From: Acidobacteriaceae bacterium TAA 166
GTDB lineage: Bacteria; Acidobacteriota; Terriglobia; Terriglobales; Acidobacteriaceae
DNA: 64,000 nt
Assembly: GCA_000421065.1 (NCBI GenBank)
Contig: ATWD01000002.1
Location: forward strand, 62,001 to 126,000
Reading direction: 5' to 3'
Below, in pieces: positions 15,977-25,742 of the stretch. The translations under genes were made by a program, and so were the position numbers. Positions within the stretch are counted from its first letter, which is position 1, and each line of letters begins with the position of its first letter. Below the pieces are notes generated by a model. It saw only the letters and a list, made by a program, of their open reading frames with translations. It searched no databases and had not been told where the DNA came from.

Positions 15977-18900
15977 ATGCACCTCTCAGGTTCCATTCGT
16001 TGTACGCGTGCTTTGTGTTTCTCTCGAAAGTTCAGAGTGGCGATTTTCGCACTCTGCTTCTGCCTCATTCCTTTCTCCGCATTCGCGCAGACCTTCAGCA
16101 GCATTACGGGTACGGTGACCGATTCCTCGGGCGCTGTAGTTCAGGATGCCAGTATCACGATTGAGAGCACAGCAACGCACGTGATCTCGCGGAGCGTAAC
16201 CAATGCCGCGGGTTCTTATGTCATAGCGGATGTTTTGCCAGGCAGTTACGTTGTCGCGATTGAGAAGAGCGGCTTCCAGAGGCGGGTGATCTCATCCGTC
16301 TACGTGGACGCGGGCAAAGGCACGCGGGCAGACGCGCAGCTGACGACGGGATCGGTCTCGGAGACGGTCGATGTTGCGGCTCCTGAGATCGCGATGGAGA
16401 CCACCCAACCTCAGCTTGGAACAATTATCGAGAACAAGCTCACGGAAGAGATTCCGGTGCTGATCGGTGGAGGACCTGGAAACCAGGGACCGCACGACCG
16501 ACAGATCGACGATTATCTCTTTCTTGCCCCGGGCGTTACCGGAGGCGAGTGGAGCCATCGCATCAATGGAGGAACGGATTTTGCGAATACCGTGATGTTC
16601 AACGGTGTCGTCGCGGTGCAGGCCGAGACACAAGGATATCAGTCCAACATCAATCCGCCCTTCGAGATGGTGAATCAAGTTCAGGTACTGACGACCAGCT
16701 TCAGTGCTCAGTACGGCCTCGGCCAAGGCGTTGCGTCCTATCAGTTCGCCTCCGGCACCGACACCTTGCATGGCGATGCGTTTGAGGTGCTTCGAAATAC
16801 CATATTAAACGCGGCCGGGGCGAATCCAGGATTCAATGCGGATGGAAGCAAGCTGTCCGCTCCGTCGATCCACGAGCATAATTACGGATTCTCACTGGGT
16901 GGGCCGGTGGTGATCCCGAAGATCTACGATGGACGAAAGAAGACCTTCTTTCATGTAAGCTCCGACTGGTTTCGTTTAGACCAGAGAGATACCGGGACGA
17001 TGACCGTTCCCTCGGTGGCGCAGGTCAATGGAGACTTCAGCTCTTTGTTGTCGCTTCCTTCACCGCAGACGATCTTTGTTCCGCAGGGATTCGTTGCTCC
17101 CGCCGGATGCAGCGCACCTCCGCCCGGACAGCAGTGGCCCGGCAACATTATTCCCAAGGCGTGCTTCAGCAAATCTTCGGCTAGTCTGCTTCCTCTGATT
17201 CCCGCGCCTAGTCTGCCGGGTCTTTCCAATAACGTCAGCTCGAGCATCGGCACTCTTCCCACCCGGCAGACTAACTGGGGATTTTCTGTCGATCACGATC
17301 TTACGGACTCGCAGAAGCTGCACCTCAGCTTCTGGCGCGACAAGTATCACTACACCTTCTGCTGCAGCAACAATGCTCATTTCGGCAACGCGCTGGGGGG
17401 AGCAACCGACGAGCCTCGACTCGGCACAGGACTCTTTGTTACGTATAGCAATGTACTGTCGCCGAATCTGGTCATGAGCGCCGGCTTTGGTGGCATGGGT
17501 GAGATCAACAATGGTTTCAACTCCTTCATGGGGGTCAACTTGGGCTCGGTTGTCGGCGGCACGGTGTTGCCGACCATCAGCTTCAATCAGAACGGACTGC
17601 CCAACGCTCCTACGACGTGGGGCAACAGCACGGCGGGCAGTACGATTGCGGTCAACCGTAAGCTGGGCCTGAGCTTTGATAACAACTGGCTCTGGACGAT
17701 AGGGCGGCACACGCTCAACCTCGGCTGGGAGCTGCGGCGTGCGGCTCAGGATGACCAGGAGTGTCCTACCTGCGGTGGCTCCTTCAGCTTCAGTAACCGG
17801 ACGACGGCGGATCCAAGTAGCATTGGCACCACCGGCAACGCATTTGCCAGCTTTCTTCTTGGCGATGCGGATTCCAGCTATCGCAGGCTAACCCAGGAAA
17901 ATAAGCTACGTAACTTCTATGTTGGTTCTTATATTCAGGACGATATTAAAGTGACGCCCAAGCTCACCGTCAACGCAGGTCTGCGCTGGGACATTATGGT
18001 CCCATTTCGCGAGCTCAATAACAATGTTGTGTACTTCGATGCGAGCGCACCGAATGCTGCGGCGGTCGCTCCCGGGGGCTCGCAACTGCTGGGGGCGGCG
18101 AACCAACTGGGTATCTCCGGCTACGATCGTGCTGATATCTCCTTCCGTCACTTCGATCCGCGCTTTGGAGTGGTATACAGCATCGATCGTAAGACGGTTG
18201 TTTCAGGTGGATTCTCGATCAATCATCTCAACGGAGGCCCTTACGACTTCGGCAATAACAAGCTAAGTCTTCAGTATGGAACTTTGCTGGGAGGAATTGC
18301 CAATGTCAATTCCAATGGGTCTAACATTCCTGGAAATGGGCAATGGGACCTGAATCCTCTGCCGTTACCAAGCAATACTCCCTTCAGCCCGACCGAGTTC
18401 AACGGACAAGGAGTGCTACATGCGTTTTCTAAAAATCCAGGCGCATATCCCTATGGAGAGTATTGGAGCCTCGGAGTTCAGAGAGAGCTTCCGTACAGCA
18501 TGCTGCTGTCCGTTGCTTATGCGGGAAATCGTGGTATGCATCTGCCTTCCATGATGAATCCCACCAACCAGACCGATCCGAAGTATCTCTCGCAGTTCTG
18601 TCCCAGCGCGAATCTCAACGATCCGAACTGCATCCTGTCTCCCAACTCACCGAACTATGCCTGGACCAGTTCGGCTGCGCAGGAGGATCTGAAGGCTGCA
18701 GGCTTTTCTATGTGCGGCGGTGGAACGGCGAGCGATGGCTACTACGCTCCTTACTGCAATTTTATGAAGGACTACGGAGCACATGCGGGTCTTCCGCAGG
18801 CCTTGCTTCCTTATCCGCAGTTCAATCCATCGGAGTCGTGCGGCGGCATCTGCAATCCATTTGATTTGAATGGATCGTCGGCCTACAACGGTCTGCAGAC

Positions 18901-19642
18901 TCAACTGATAAAACGCTATGCCGATGGTCTCTCCATCCTGGCCAACTACACCTTCGCCAAAAGCATGACGAATACGGATAGCGGCTTCGCTTATCAGAAC
19001 TACGGCTCTCTTAATAAGTTCAATCAGAAGGCTGAATGGACGGTCTCTTCCGCCGACCAGACCCACATGATCAATGTGGCGACTGTCTACGAGCTGCCGC
19101 TCGGCCCAGGCAAGCCGTTTCTGAATACTGGTGGATATGTCGGAAAAAATCTTTGGGGTGGATGGCAACTAAGCGGGGCCTTCCAGTACGCCAGTGGAAC
19201 TCCCCTGACGGTCTTCAGCAATAGCAGCGATCCATTGCTCAACGGCTTCAATCGTGCCAACTATGACCCTACCGTGGCCCTGAAGGTTAACTACAACAAC
19301 TATTACAAGGGACTGCCTGTGTTCCAAACAACCGCTTTCTCTGATCCCGGCTTTGCGCCGGGAGACTCCCCTCGCAACGTCACACAGCTGCGGAGCTCTT
19401 TCTCTTCAAACGAAAACCTGGCATTGGCGAAGTCCTTCTATGCTGGAGAACATGTGAAGATGGAGCTTCGCATGGAGTTTTTCAACGTGTTGAACCGCAT
19501 GCAGATCTGCACCCCTGACAGCACGGTGACAGACGGAGCGAACAACTTCGGCCGAGTTCAGCCGAACGGTAGCGGTGGCAGCAGTCCGTGTCAGGCAAAC
19601 ACACCTCGGCAGGGACAAGCGTATTTCCGAGTATCCTTCTGA
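15977..19642 (+). CDS. Oar-like TonB-dependent receptor 1
   Basis: A 1221-residue outer-membrane protein. The Sec signal ends about residue 37 (FALCFCLIPFSAFA). A carboxypeptidase-regulatory (Ig-like) domain follows (TFSSITGTVTDSSGAVVQDA through YVIADVLPGSYVVAIEKSGF), then a plug-like region and a long beta-barrel, ending in an aromatic residue (QAYFRVSF), as expected for BAM-assembled barrels. AAAGG precedes the ATG by 8 bases. The family is the Oar/RagA-like acidobacterial group, thought to import or display large organic ligands. The barrel is Cys-rich for this family (CSAPPPGQQ, CCSNN, ECPTCGGS, ESCGGICNPF), which may mean disulfide-stapled loops. A strong terminator follows. Ligand unknown. 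Confidence 0.92.
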   Translation: MHLSGSIRCTRALCFSRKFRVAIFALCFCLIPFSAFAQTFSSITGTVTDSSGAVVQDASITIESTATHVISRSVTNAAGSYVIADVLPGSYVVAIEKSGFQRRVISSVYVDAGKGTRADAQLTTGSVSETVDVAAPEIAMETTQPQLGTIIENKLTEEIPVLIGGGPGNQGPHDRQIDDYLFLAPGVTGGEWSHRINGGTDFANTVMFNGVVAVQAETQGYQSNINPPFEMVNQVQVLTTSFSAQYGLGQGVASYQFASGTDTLHGDAFEVLRNTILNAAGANPGFNADGSKLSAPSIHEHNYGFSLGGPVVIPKIYDGRKKTFFHVSSDWFRLDQRDTGTMTVPSVAQVNGDFSSLLSLPSPQTIFVPQGFVAPAGCSAPPPGQQWPGNIIPKACFSKSSASLLPLIPAPSLPGLSNNVSSSIGTLPTRQTNWGFSVDHDLTDSQKLHLSFWRDKYHYTFCCSNNAHFGNALGGATDEPRLGTGLFVTYSNVLSPNLVMSAGFGGMGEINNGFNSFMGVNLGSVVGGTVLPTISFNQNGLPNAPTTWGNSTAGSTIAVNRKLGLSFDNNWLWTIGRHTLNLGWELRRAAQDDQECPTCGGSFSFSNRTTADPSSIGTTGNAFASFLLGDADSSYRRLTQENKLRNFYVGSYIQDDIKVTPKLTVNAGLRWDIMVPFRELNNNVVYFDASAPNAAAVAPGGSQLLGAANQLGISGYDRADISFRHFDPRFGVVYSIDRKTVVSGGFSINHLNGGPYDFGNNKLSLQYGTLLGGIANVNSNGSNIPGNGQWDLNPLPLPSNTPFSPTEFNGQGVLHAFSKNPGAYPYGEYWSLGVQRELPYSMLLSVAYAGNRGMHLPSMMNPTNQTDPKYLSQFCPSANLNDPNCILSPNSPNYAWTSSAAQEDLKAAGFSMCGGGTASDGYYAPYCNFMKDYGAHAGLPQALLPYPQFNPSESCGGICNPFDLNGSSAYNGLQTQLIKRYADGLSILANYTFAKSMTNTDSGFAYQNYGSLNKFNQKAEWTVSSADQTHMINVATVYELPLGPGKPFLNTGGYVGKNLWGGWQLSGAFQYASGTPLTVFSNSSDPLLNGFNRANYDPTVALKVNYNNYYKGLPVFQTTAFSDPGFAPGDSPRNVTQLRSSFSSNENLALAKSFYAGEHVKMELRMEFFNVLNRMQICTPDSTVTDGANNFGRVQPNGSGGSSPCQANTPRQGQAYFRVSF

Positions 19643-19653
19643 TTTATAGAAAG

Positions 19654-19682
19654 AAAGAGGCAGGATGATTCCTGCCCTCTTT
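19654..19682 (+). terminator. Rho-independent-type terminator after Oar receptor 1
   Basis: AAAGAGGCAGGA pairs with TCCTGCCCTCTTT (12 pairs with one bulged C, 4-base loop TGAT), starting 12 bases after the stop codon and followed by the T-rich ACTTTAAT. The next gene is convergent, so it may serve both strands. Confidence 0.75.
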
Positions 19683-19764
19683 ACTTTAATGAAATAGGAG
19701 GAGGGAGCCAGGATAACTGTAAATCACTTATTGCTGTGTTGGTTCGAGCTAGTGATCGTATCTT

Positions 19765-21087
19765 CTACCAGACAGAGCTGGCGATCACGTGCGGCGGTCC
19801 AGGCTGTCCATCCAGAATCTCGGTCGAGAGCACAAGTTCGACATTTTTTCCCGGTGGCACCTTTTCTTTTATCAACCAGGACTTCATATCCTGATCGCTG
19901 GTTAGAAACTCCGCTGCCGTCTGTGTTCCGGCCTTGCCGATACCGGCAACGACCAGCACATGCTGCTCGATTGACGGATCAAAATAGCTTGCCACAATTG
20001 CATAATCATGCGAATCCCCAGATACAGGTTGCATATTGTCAAACTTCCACACATGCGACGGATCTTTGTTATCGCGAATCTCACTCTCCAGCTGGGAGGA
20101 GGCGAAGAAGCTATATCGCAAGGGGGCAACCAGCCGTTTTGTCCAGATGTTATCCAGGCCGCCAATCAAGATGATCGGTCCTTGTCGCAGCTCCTCAAAC
20201 GTTGTATCGACCGATCCTTTCGTTCGATAAACGTGATTCCGCCGCGTCAAAAGATCCGTGAGTTTACTGTAGCTGACGATATCGCTTACTGGAACCATGT
20301 CGGAGCGCACCATCGAGGAGAGCATGTTCTCCTGTCCGTTTCGCATGAAAGTCGCACGGATATCCACCGGCTCATCTTCTCCCCTTTCGTTGAGCGAATG
20401 AACTCCGATTACGATGAGCGCCGACGTGCCTGAGGCGATGGTGGATCGCCAAAAATAATTGATCCCTGGACCTTTCAAATGATTTTGCAGGAGGGCTCCC
20501 ACCAAAGTCATTATTGAAACGATCGAAAGACCGAGCAGGATGGTTCCTTTCCATCGCCCAATCCAGGCGATGGATTTCTTAATTTGTAAGGCTGTTGTTT
20601 CAGGCACAGCTGTTTCATGTTCCGGGGCTGGGGTGGCGACCTGCACATTGGACGGATCTTTTAGACGGTCAGGGTCTGCGCTGTGAACAGCGGAGTGAGG
20701 GGAGGGAAAGAAGTGAGGCACATAGGAGCCCAAAGGAAGATCGATACGCAGCTCTTCTTCGTGTCCTGACTCTTGATAGTACTGCGCAATGCGCTTTCTT
20801 ATCTCGCCCGCGGTTACCCTCACGATCGGGTCATCGTTGGTGTCGTAGTGGCTTGGCCTCGCGAAGACATCGACGCCAAGGTTTCGCTCCTTCAGGGCCT
20901 CTGCTTTTCCCGCCAAAGTCTGTTCGACGACAAACCTTAAGAAGGATGGGTAACGCTTACTATTTCGGAAATGTTTGCTGGCAACGATTCGCTCCAGCTG
21001 TTCCAGAAGCTCTGAGCGACTGAATTGTGTTTCTATAAAAACGTTTTTCTCTTCATCCTGCAACGAAACTACTTTGGCCGTTTCCAT
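19765..21087 (-). CDS. Membrane-anchored regulator-like protein of acidobacterial type
   Basis: A 440-residue protein. Residues 20-125 form a conserved cytoplasmic part: LLEQLERIVASKHFRNSKRY, then ALKERNLGVDVFAR, DPIVRVTAGEIRKRIAQYY and IDLPLGSYVPHF. I recall this part from many acidobacterial proteins encoded near TonB receptors, where it resembles a winged-helix (OmpR-like) DNA-binding region. One membrane helix lies at ~181-201. The C-terminal ~230 residues, outside the membrane, have no named domain that I can recognise. It is divergent from Oar receptor 2 and convergent with receptor 1, so it probably controls one of them in response to an external ligand. A perfect 13-base palindrome (21142-21154) sits 55 bases upstream of its ATG and could be its operator. 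Confidence 0.7.
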   Translation of the reverse strand: METAKVVSLQDEEKNVFIETQFSRSELLEQLERIVASKHFRNSKRYPSFLRFVVEQTLAGKAEALKERNLGVDVFARPSHYDTNDDPIVRVTAGEIRKRIAQYYQESGHEEELRIDLPLGSYVPHFFPSPHSAVHSADPDRLKDPSNVQVATPAPEHETAVPETTALQIKKSIAWIGRWKGTILLGLSIVSIMTLVGALLQNHLKGPGINYFWRSTIASGTSALIVIGVHSLNERGEDEPVDIRATFMRNGQENMLSSMVRSDMVPVSDIVSYSKLTDLLTRRNHVYRTKGSVDTTFEELRQGPIILIGGLDNIWTKRLVAPLRYSFFASSQLESEIRDNKDPSHVWKFDNMQPVSGDSHDYAIVASYFDPSIEQHVLVVAGIGKAGTQTAAEFLTSDQDMKSWLIKEKVPPGKNVELVLSTEILDGQPGPPHVIASSVW

Positions 21088-21391
21088 GAGTTCTTCTCGA
21101 TTGCGATTTTCGCCACCTGCAAGCTGGCTTCGCGAAATCGAACGTATTATACGTCGTTTATTACTGGCTTGAGGTTCCTTTCGAATGAATAGCTTACAAG
21201 ATTGCGATCACTTTTACCGTAATGACCTAGTCAAGAGCAGATCCAATTCATAAAGGTGTCTCCGACCTCGCAGGTCTATCTCGGGCCGTAGTGTAAGCGA
21301 TTGAGAAAGGTGTCTGTGAGGGTGAGGAAAACAGCCATGAAGTCCAGTGGCATTGGACCAGCTTTATTACAACTTGACCGGAGGACAAACC
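21088..21391. promoter_or_regulatory. Divergent control region between the 440-residue regulator and Oar receptor 2
   Basis: This 304-base gap holds a perfect palindrome, ACGTAT-T-ATACGT, at 21142-21154 on the regulator side, and two direct copies of AAAGGTGTCT about 53 bases apart (near 21252 and 21306) on the receptor side. It should contain both promoters. I could not assign -35 and -10 boxes with confidence. No open frame here looks like a gene. Confidence 0.4.
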
Positions 21392-24300
21392 ATGATCAAT
21401 GAGGCAGCGAGGAAGGAACATCGGAGAGGTAAGTACACCCATGCAGTGCTAAAAACATTCAGAGATTCAACTCTGCTGCTAGTTTTTCTCTTCTTCTCCG
21501 TATCGGCAGGGTTTTGCCAATTGACGACCGCCGATATTCTTGGTACTGTCACCGATGCCACTGGTGCCGTGGTTCCGAATGCCGAGATTACTCTCACCAA
21601 CCTTGGAACCAACGAGAAGCGTACCACCCAGTCCAATGGATCTGGAGATTACAGCTTTACGCTTCTTCCGGTTGGGCACTATTCCATTTCAGTGAGGGCC
21701 GGTGGTTTTCAGGCATCCATTACCAAGGATCTCTCTGTGGAAGCGGGCGACCGGGCTCGCAACGATGTCCACCTTCAGGCTGGCGCCGAGACCGTTGTCG
21801 TAGAGGTGACCGCAAGTACACCTCTTCTGCAGGCCGATAGTGCCACAGTAAGCTCGACTGTGACTGCAAAGGCGGTGCAAGATCTTCCTCTGAATGGCCG
21901 CAACTTCGTTCAGCTTGTGCAGTTGGTTCCCGGCGCCAACGAAGGCCCCGGAAATGGACTCAGCAGCGGTGGAAGGCCGGATGATCGCCGCAATAATGCC
22001 GCCGGCCTTTCGGTGAATGGACAGGACGATACGCTCAACAACTGGGTCATCGATGGAGTTGACGACAACGAACGTATTATCGGCACCATCGGAGTTAAAC
22101 CAAACGTCGAAGGTATCCAGGAGATCACAGTCCAGACCAATAGTTATGCTGCAGAGGCGGGACGCACGGCTGGGGGTGTCATCAATATTGTTACTCGCTC
22201 CGGAACGAACCAGTTCCATGGCTCTGTTTATGAGTACTTCCGCAACGATATCTTCGATGCACGCAATTTCTTTCAGAATACAGGAAACAAACCTGAACTC
22301 CGCCAGAACCAATTTGGTGCAAGTATTGGCGGTCCGATCATAAGGGATAAAACATTTTTCTATTTCGATTATGAAGGATTTCGGCAGGTCACCGGTGTTA
22401 CCAATACCGGGACCGTACCAACTTTAGCGGAATGGAACGACATTAACAGTCAAAATGGAGGATCGCCAGAGATGCTGCTTTCGGCATCAAACGGCACTGC
22501 TGGCCTACCCATCAACCCGATCATGCTGAACTATCTCAGACTATTCCCGAAACCTACGAATAATAACCTAGCCAGCAACTTCACTCTTAGCTCGAATAAA
22601 ACGTCGAACTCCAACACCTATGATGCCCGTGTCGACCACAGGTTCAACAACCAAAATCTGTTCTTCGCGCGTTTCGCGTATAACAACATCCAAACCTTTA
22701 CGCCAGCGGCTTTTGGGATCGTAAATGGTCTTCAGATCAGCGGAGGCAGATATAATTTTGCCGGTCCTGCTACGAATGTCGCTCAGCAGTATGCCCTGGG
22801 TTACACCCACATCTTTACCCCAAACCTCCTTATAGACCTTAGGGCGGCGTTTACCCGCATTAATAATCTCTCTCTTCCTCTCAACTATGGTTTGAATGCG
22901 GATCAAACGGTCGGTCTTCCCGCCAGCATGACCTCCTTCAGCCCTTATGCCAACTCGCTGACGCCGATCTCAGTTGGCCCCTTCGGCGATATCGGCGATG
23001 GCGCGTATGTTCCTCTGCAGGACATCGACAACACGTTCCAATACTCCGGGACAATCAGTTGGACCAAGGGAAGCCACAATATTAAAGCGGGCATTGCTCT
23101 AATTCGCAGGCAAGCTCGTAACGTACAAAGTGCTTCCGCGGTCGGCGCATACCAGTTTAATCTGCCGAGTGATAGTGTCCCTGGCGACCAATTGTCGACG
23201 CAGAACAATCAGCTTGCCTCGGCCCTGGTGGGCGCCTTCGCGAGTCAGACGCGTAACTTCAATCTGAATTCCCCTGACTACAGAAGTTGGGAACCAAATG
23301 GTTTCGTTCAGGATAGCTGGAAGGTGAGCCCGAAGCTGACACTGCTTGTCGGCGTTCGCTACGACATCTTTACGCCCTTCACCGAAGCCCACAACCATAT
23401 CTCGAACTTTGACTTCCCGGAGGCAGTGACATTAAATGCTGCGAATATAGAAGACGCACTGAAGATAGCCGGTACGAATGGCGTCGATGCGCAGGTAAAT
23501 ATTTCTACCACCCATTCCGACGTGGCTCCGCGGGTAGGTTTCTCATTGTCGGCAGGTCCCTCTACCGTAATTCGTGGAGGTTACGGGCTAAGCTTCTTCC
23601 CTGGCAATTACACCTCCAATGCCGATTTGAAGAATCCCCCGTTCACATCCATTTACAGCCCCAATTGTCAGTCCACTCTAGCCGTTCAGATCGAAACGAA
23701 GCAGGGCGCATTAGCAGGTCAAAACCCAGACTGCGTAACGATCGGTGCCCCAGGGGCCATAAGCAGCACACAGGCGATTCCACCTCCATCTGTCCCCAAC
23801 GTAGCGAACCTGGCGTCGATCACGGGTTTGTCGTTTGTTGCTGAAGCTCCCAACTTCAGAGATGCTCTCATCCAGCAATTTAATCTGCAGGTTCAGCAGC
23901 AGGTCGGCGCCAACGTATTCACGATCGGCTACGTCGGCAATATTGGACAGCACTTGCCGGAGTCAATTGACAACATCAACCAGCCTGCGCCGTTCAATCC
24001 GTTGGCTCCGGTTGGTAGTCCAACCAATCCAACGAACGGAGCGCATCAGCTTCAGACCCAGCTTCCAAACTTGGGTAGCATCAGCTACATCACCAGCGGC
24101 GGTATCTCGAACTACAATGCTCTGCAGACTTCGTTCCAGCGCCGCTTTACTAGAGGGTTGGCCTTTGACGCGAATTACACCTGGTCCAAAGCGTTGAGCG
24201 ACGTCAGCGGCTTCTCTCAGCAAGGCGATCAGGGGTGGGCTCACGCCGATCCGACTCGCATCCGTCAGATTGAATACGGCAAAGCAGATAACGATCTCCA

Positions 24301-24892
24301 AAATCGCTTCGCTCTCGGAATCAACTATGAACTACAGTTCGGCAAGGAGTTCAACGGTATCAAAAAGACGTTCCTCGGTGGTTGGCAGACGAATATGATC
24401 ATGGCCTGGCAGAGTGGAAAGGTCTTCTCAATCGTCGAATCCGGTGCTGGTGCGGATAATCCTATTGAAAGCGATGGCAAAGCCCACGGCTTCAATAACC
24501 GCGCAACTCCGCAAAATAGCGGAGGTGCTGACCGTCCCAATCAGATTGCTGATGCGCGTCTCGGACACAAAACCCTGACGCAGTTCTTCAATACTGCGGC
24601 GTTTGCTCCTCAACCTCTTGGAACGATTGGAAACACCCAGCGCAATTCGATGTTCGGACCCAACTTCCGTCACGTCGATCTCTCCATCTTCAAGAATTTT
24701 CCTGTCATGGAGCGCGTGAATTTGCAGTTCCGGGCCGAGTGCTTCAACATCTCCAACACACCTAGTTTTTTTATAGGAAATAACAATACCTCAAACCAGC
24801 AGTTCGGCAATGCGGCCTTTGGAACGATATCTGCAACCGATCCAAATTACACTCCACGGCAATATCAATTTGCTCTAAAAGCGCAGTTCTGA
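21392..24892 (+). CDS. Oar-like TonB-dependent receptor 2
   Basis: An outer-membrane receptor of ~1166 residues. I start it at ATG 21392, because GGAGG (21380-21384) is 7 bases upstream; the longer frame from 21347 adds 15 residues without a ribosome site. After a basic N-terminus comes a signal segment (STLLLVFLFFSVSAGFC), a carboxypeptidase-regulatory domain (TADILGTVTDATGAVVPNAE ... YSFTLLPVGHYSISVRAGGF), a plug region (LPLNGRNFVQLVQLVPGANE, SVNGQDDTLNNWVIDGVDDN, TNSYAAEAGRTAGGVIN) and a barrel that ends in Phe (FALKAQF). The plug motifs are typical of the acidobacterial Oar group. It is divergent from a membrane regulator, which is its likely controller. Ligand unknown. Confidence 0.92.
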   Translation: MINEAARKEHRRGKYTHAVLKTFRDSTLLLVFLFFSVSAGFCQLTTADILGTVTDATGAVVPNAEITLTNLGTNEKRTTQSNGSGDYSFTLLPVGHYSISVRAGGFQASITKDLSVEAGDRARNDVHLQAGAETVVVEVTASTPLLQADSATVSSTVTAKAVQDLPLNGRNFVQLVQLVPGANEGPGNGLSSGGRPDDRRNNAAGLSVNGQDDTLNNWVIDGVDDNERIIGTIGVKPNVEGIQEITVQTNSYAAEAGRTAGGVINIVTRSGTNQFHGSVYEYFRNDIFDARNFFQNTGNKPELRQNQFGASIGGPIIRDKTFFYFDYEGFRQVTGVTNTGTVPTLAEWNDINSQNGGSPEMLLSASNGTAGLPINPIMLNYLRLFPKPTNNNLASNFTLSSNKTSNSNTYDARVDHRFNNQNLFFARFAYNNIQTFTPAAFGIVNGLQISGGRYNFAGPATNVAQQYALGYTHIFTPNLLIDLRAAFTRINNLSLPLNYGLNADQTVGLPASMTSFSPYANSLTPISVGPFGDIGDGAYVPLQDIDNTFQYSGTISWTKGSHNIKAGIALIRRQARNVQSASAVGAYQFNLPSDSVPGDQLSTQNNQLASALVGAFASQTRNFNLNSPDYRSWEPNGFVQDSWKVSPKLTLLVGVRYDIFTPFTEAHNHISNFDFPEAVTLNAANIEDALKIAGTNGVDAQVNISTTHSDVAPRVGFSLSAGPSTVIRGGYGLSFFPGNYTSNADLKNPPFTSIYSPNCQSTLAVQIETKQGALAGQNPDCVTIGAPGAISSTQAIPPPSVPNVANLASITGLSFVAEAPNFRDALIQQFNLQVQQQVGANVFTIGYVGNIGQHLPESIDNINQPAPFNPLAPVGSPTNPTNGAHQLQTQLPNLGSISYITSGGISNYNALQTSFQRRFTRGLAFDANYTWSKALSDVSGFSQQGDQGWAHADPTRIRQIEYGKADNDLQNRFALGINYELQFGKEFNGIKKTFLGGWQTNMIMAWQSGKVFSIVESGAGADNPIESDGKAHGFNNRATPQNSGGADRPNQIADARLGHKTLTQFFNTAAFAPQPLGTIGNTQRNSMFGPNFRHVDLSIFKNFPVMERVNLQFRAECFNISNTPSFFIGNNNTSNQQFGNAAFGTISATDPNYTPRQYQFALKAQF

Positions 24893-24913
24893 TTAGCCTC
24901 GTTTTGTAAATAG

Positions 24914-24934
24914 GTGGCGGAGAAATTCCGCCAC
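24914..24934 (+). terminator. Terminator hairpin after Oar receptor 2
   Basis: GTGGCGGA pairs with TCCGCCAC across a 5-base loop, 21 bases after the stop codon, followed after eight bases by CTTTTCC. The T-run is weak, so termination is probable rather than certain. Confidence 0.6.
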
Positions 24935-25097
24935 GATTACCTTTTCCTAATCATTGCCTCTTCGTATTTTTAGCTCGAAAAGGCTTCGTTCGCTGGCGCT
25001 TTTTCTTTAGATTGAATGGAGAGAGTCCCAGCTTGAACCATCAAATGACATAGATTCTGAGAGCTTTGGTTTGTGATGCAAGACATGTCCTAGAGGT

Positions 25098-25127
25098 GCA
25101 CTGCAGCATTTGCATAAACTGCAGTGC
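25098..25127. other. Isolated hairpin flanked by short direct repeats
   Basis: GCACTGCAG pairs perfectly with CTGCAGTGC (9 pairs, 12-base loop). The flanks AGAG and CTCT extend the dyad imperfectly. TGTCCTAGA occurs on both sides (near 25087 and 25136). Possible terminator or small mobile-element scar; no gene is close. Confidence 0.35.
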
Positions 25128-25370
25128 GCTCTCTTTGTCCTAGACCACCATGCGATGTTCAGGTAATTCATTAGTAAGAACGAGATACCTCCTCGCGGTT
25201 AGACGAGGTAGACGGTTCTCTTGGATAACGCGCCACCGATAGATGTGGCATTGGGCTTGAGGAGTAGATGACGCTCGGCCTTGCGTCGCTTACTCAGGCT
25301 GGGGGATTGAACGTGACCTCTGCATACACCCCAAAAACATCAACCGGCTGGCGCGTGCTGCCGCTACCTC

Positions 25371-25586
25371 GTTGGAATCATGAAGAAGATAGGTTGGCAC
25401 ATGTTCCGGAGGTCTCTGGATCAATTCTGGCTGTCCAAACGTGAGAACGCGGAGGTAGTACAGGAGCTTCTACGACACTCCAACTCTGCCATCACAATAG
25501 AGCTTTATCAATAGGCTGAGGCGGACGCGAAAAGGGAAGCCCAGAACTATGTCAACGGTCTATTCCTCATCCAAAAGGCGAGCTAA
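25371..25586 (+). pseudogene. Decayed tyrosine integrase (C-terminal catalytic part only)
   Basis: Translation from ~25371 gives VGIMKKIGWHMFRRSLDQFW..., then ENAEVVQELLRHSNSAITIE, then LYQ, a TAG stop at 25512-25514, and ADAKREAQNYVNGL to a TAA at 25584. This matches the end of tyrosine recombinases: box II His-x-x-Arg (HMFR), the ELLRH segment and the nucleophile Tyr in ELYQ. An in-frame stop just after the Tyr, and the lack of any N-terminal or box I part in an open frame upstream, mark it as a remnant. It lies 157 bases from the 3' end of tRNA-Val, the usual place for an integrase of an element that used the tRNA as attachment site. No intact island partner or second attachment site was seen in the window. 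Confidence 0.8.
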
Positions 25587-25742
25587 ACGACAAATGGGAG
25601 CTTCCAAACGGAGGCACCCTCTTTTCGTGCTGAACTCGGAAAATTCAAACACTTGCATCAGCACCTTTTTGGTGCCCTTATTGGAAGAGAATTTTGAATC
25701 ACTCGACTGTCAATAAGTTGCGTTATTTCAATAACTTGTTGA

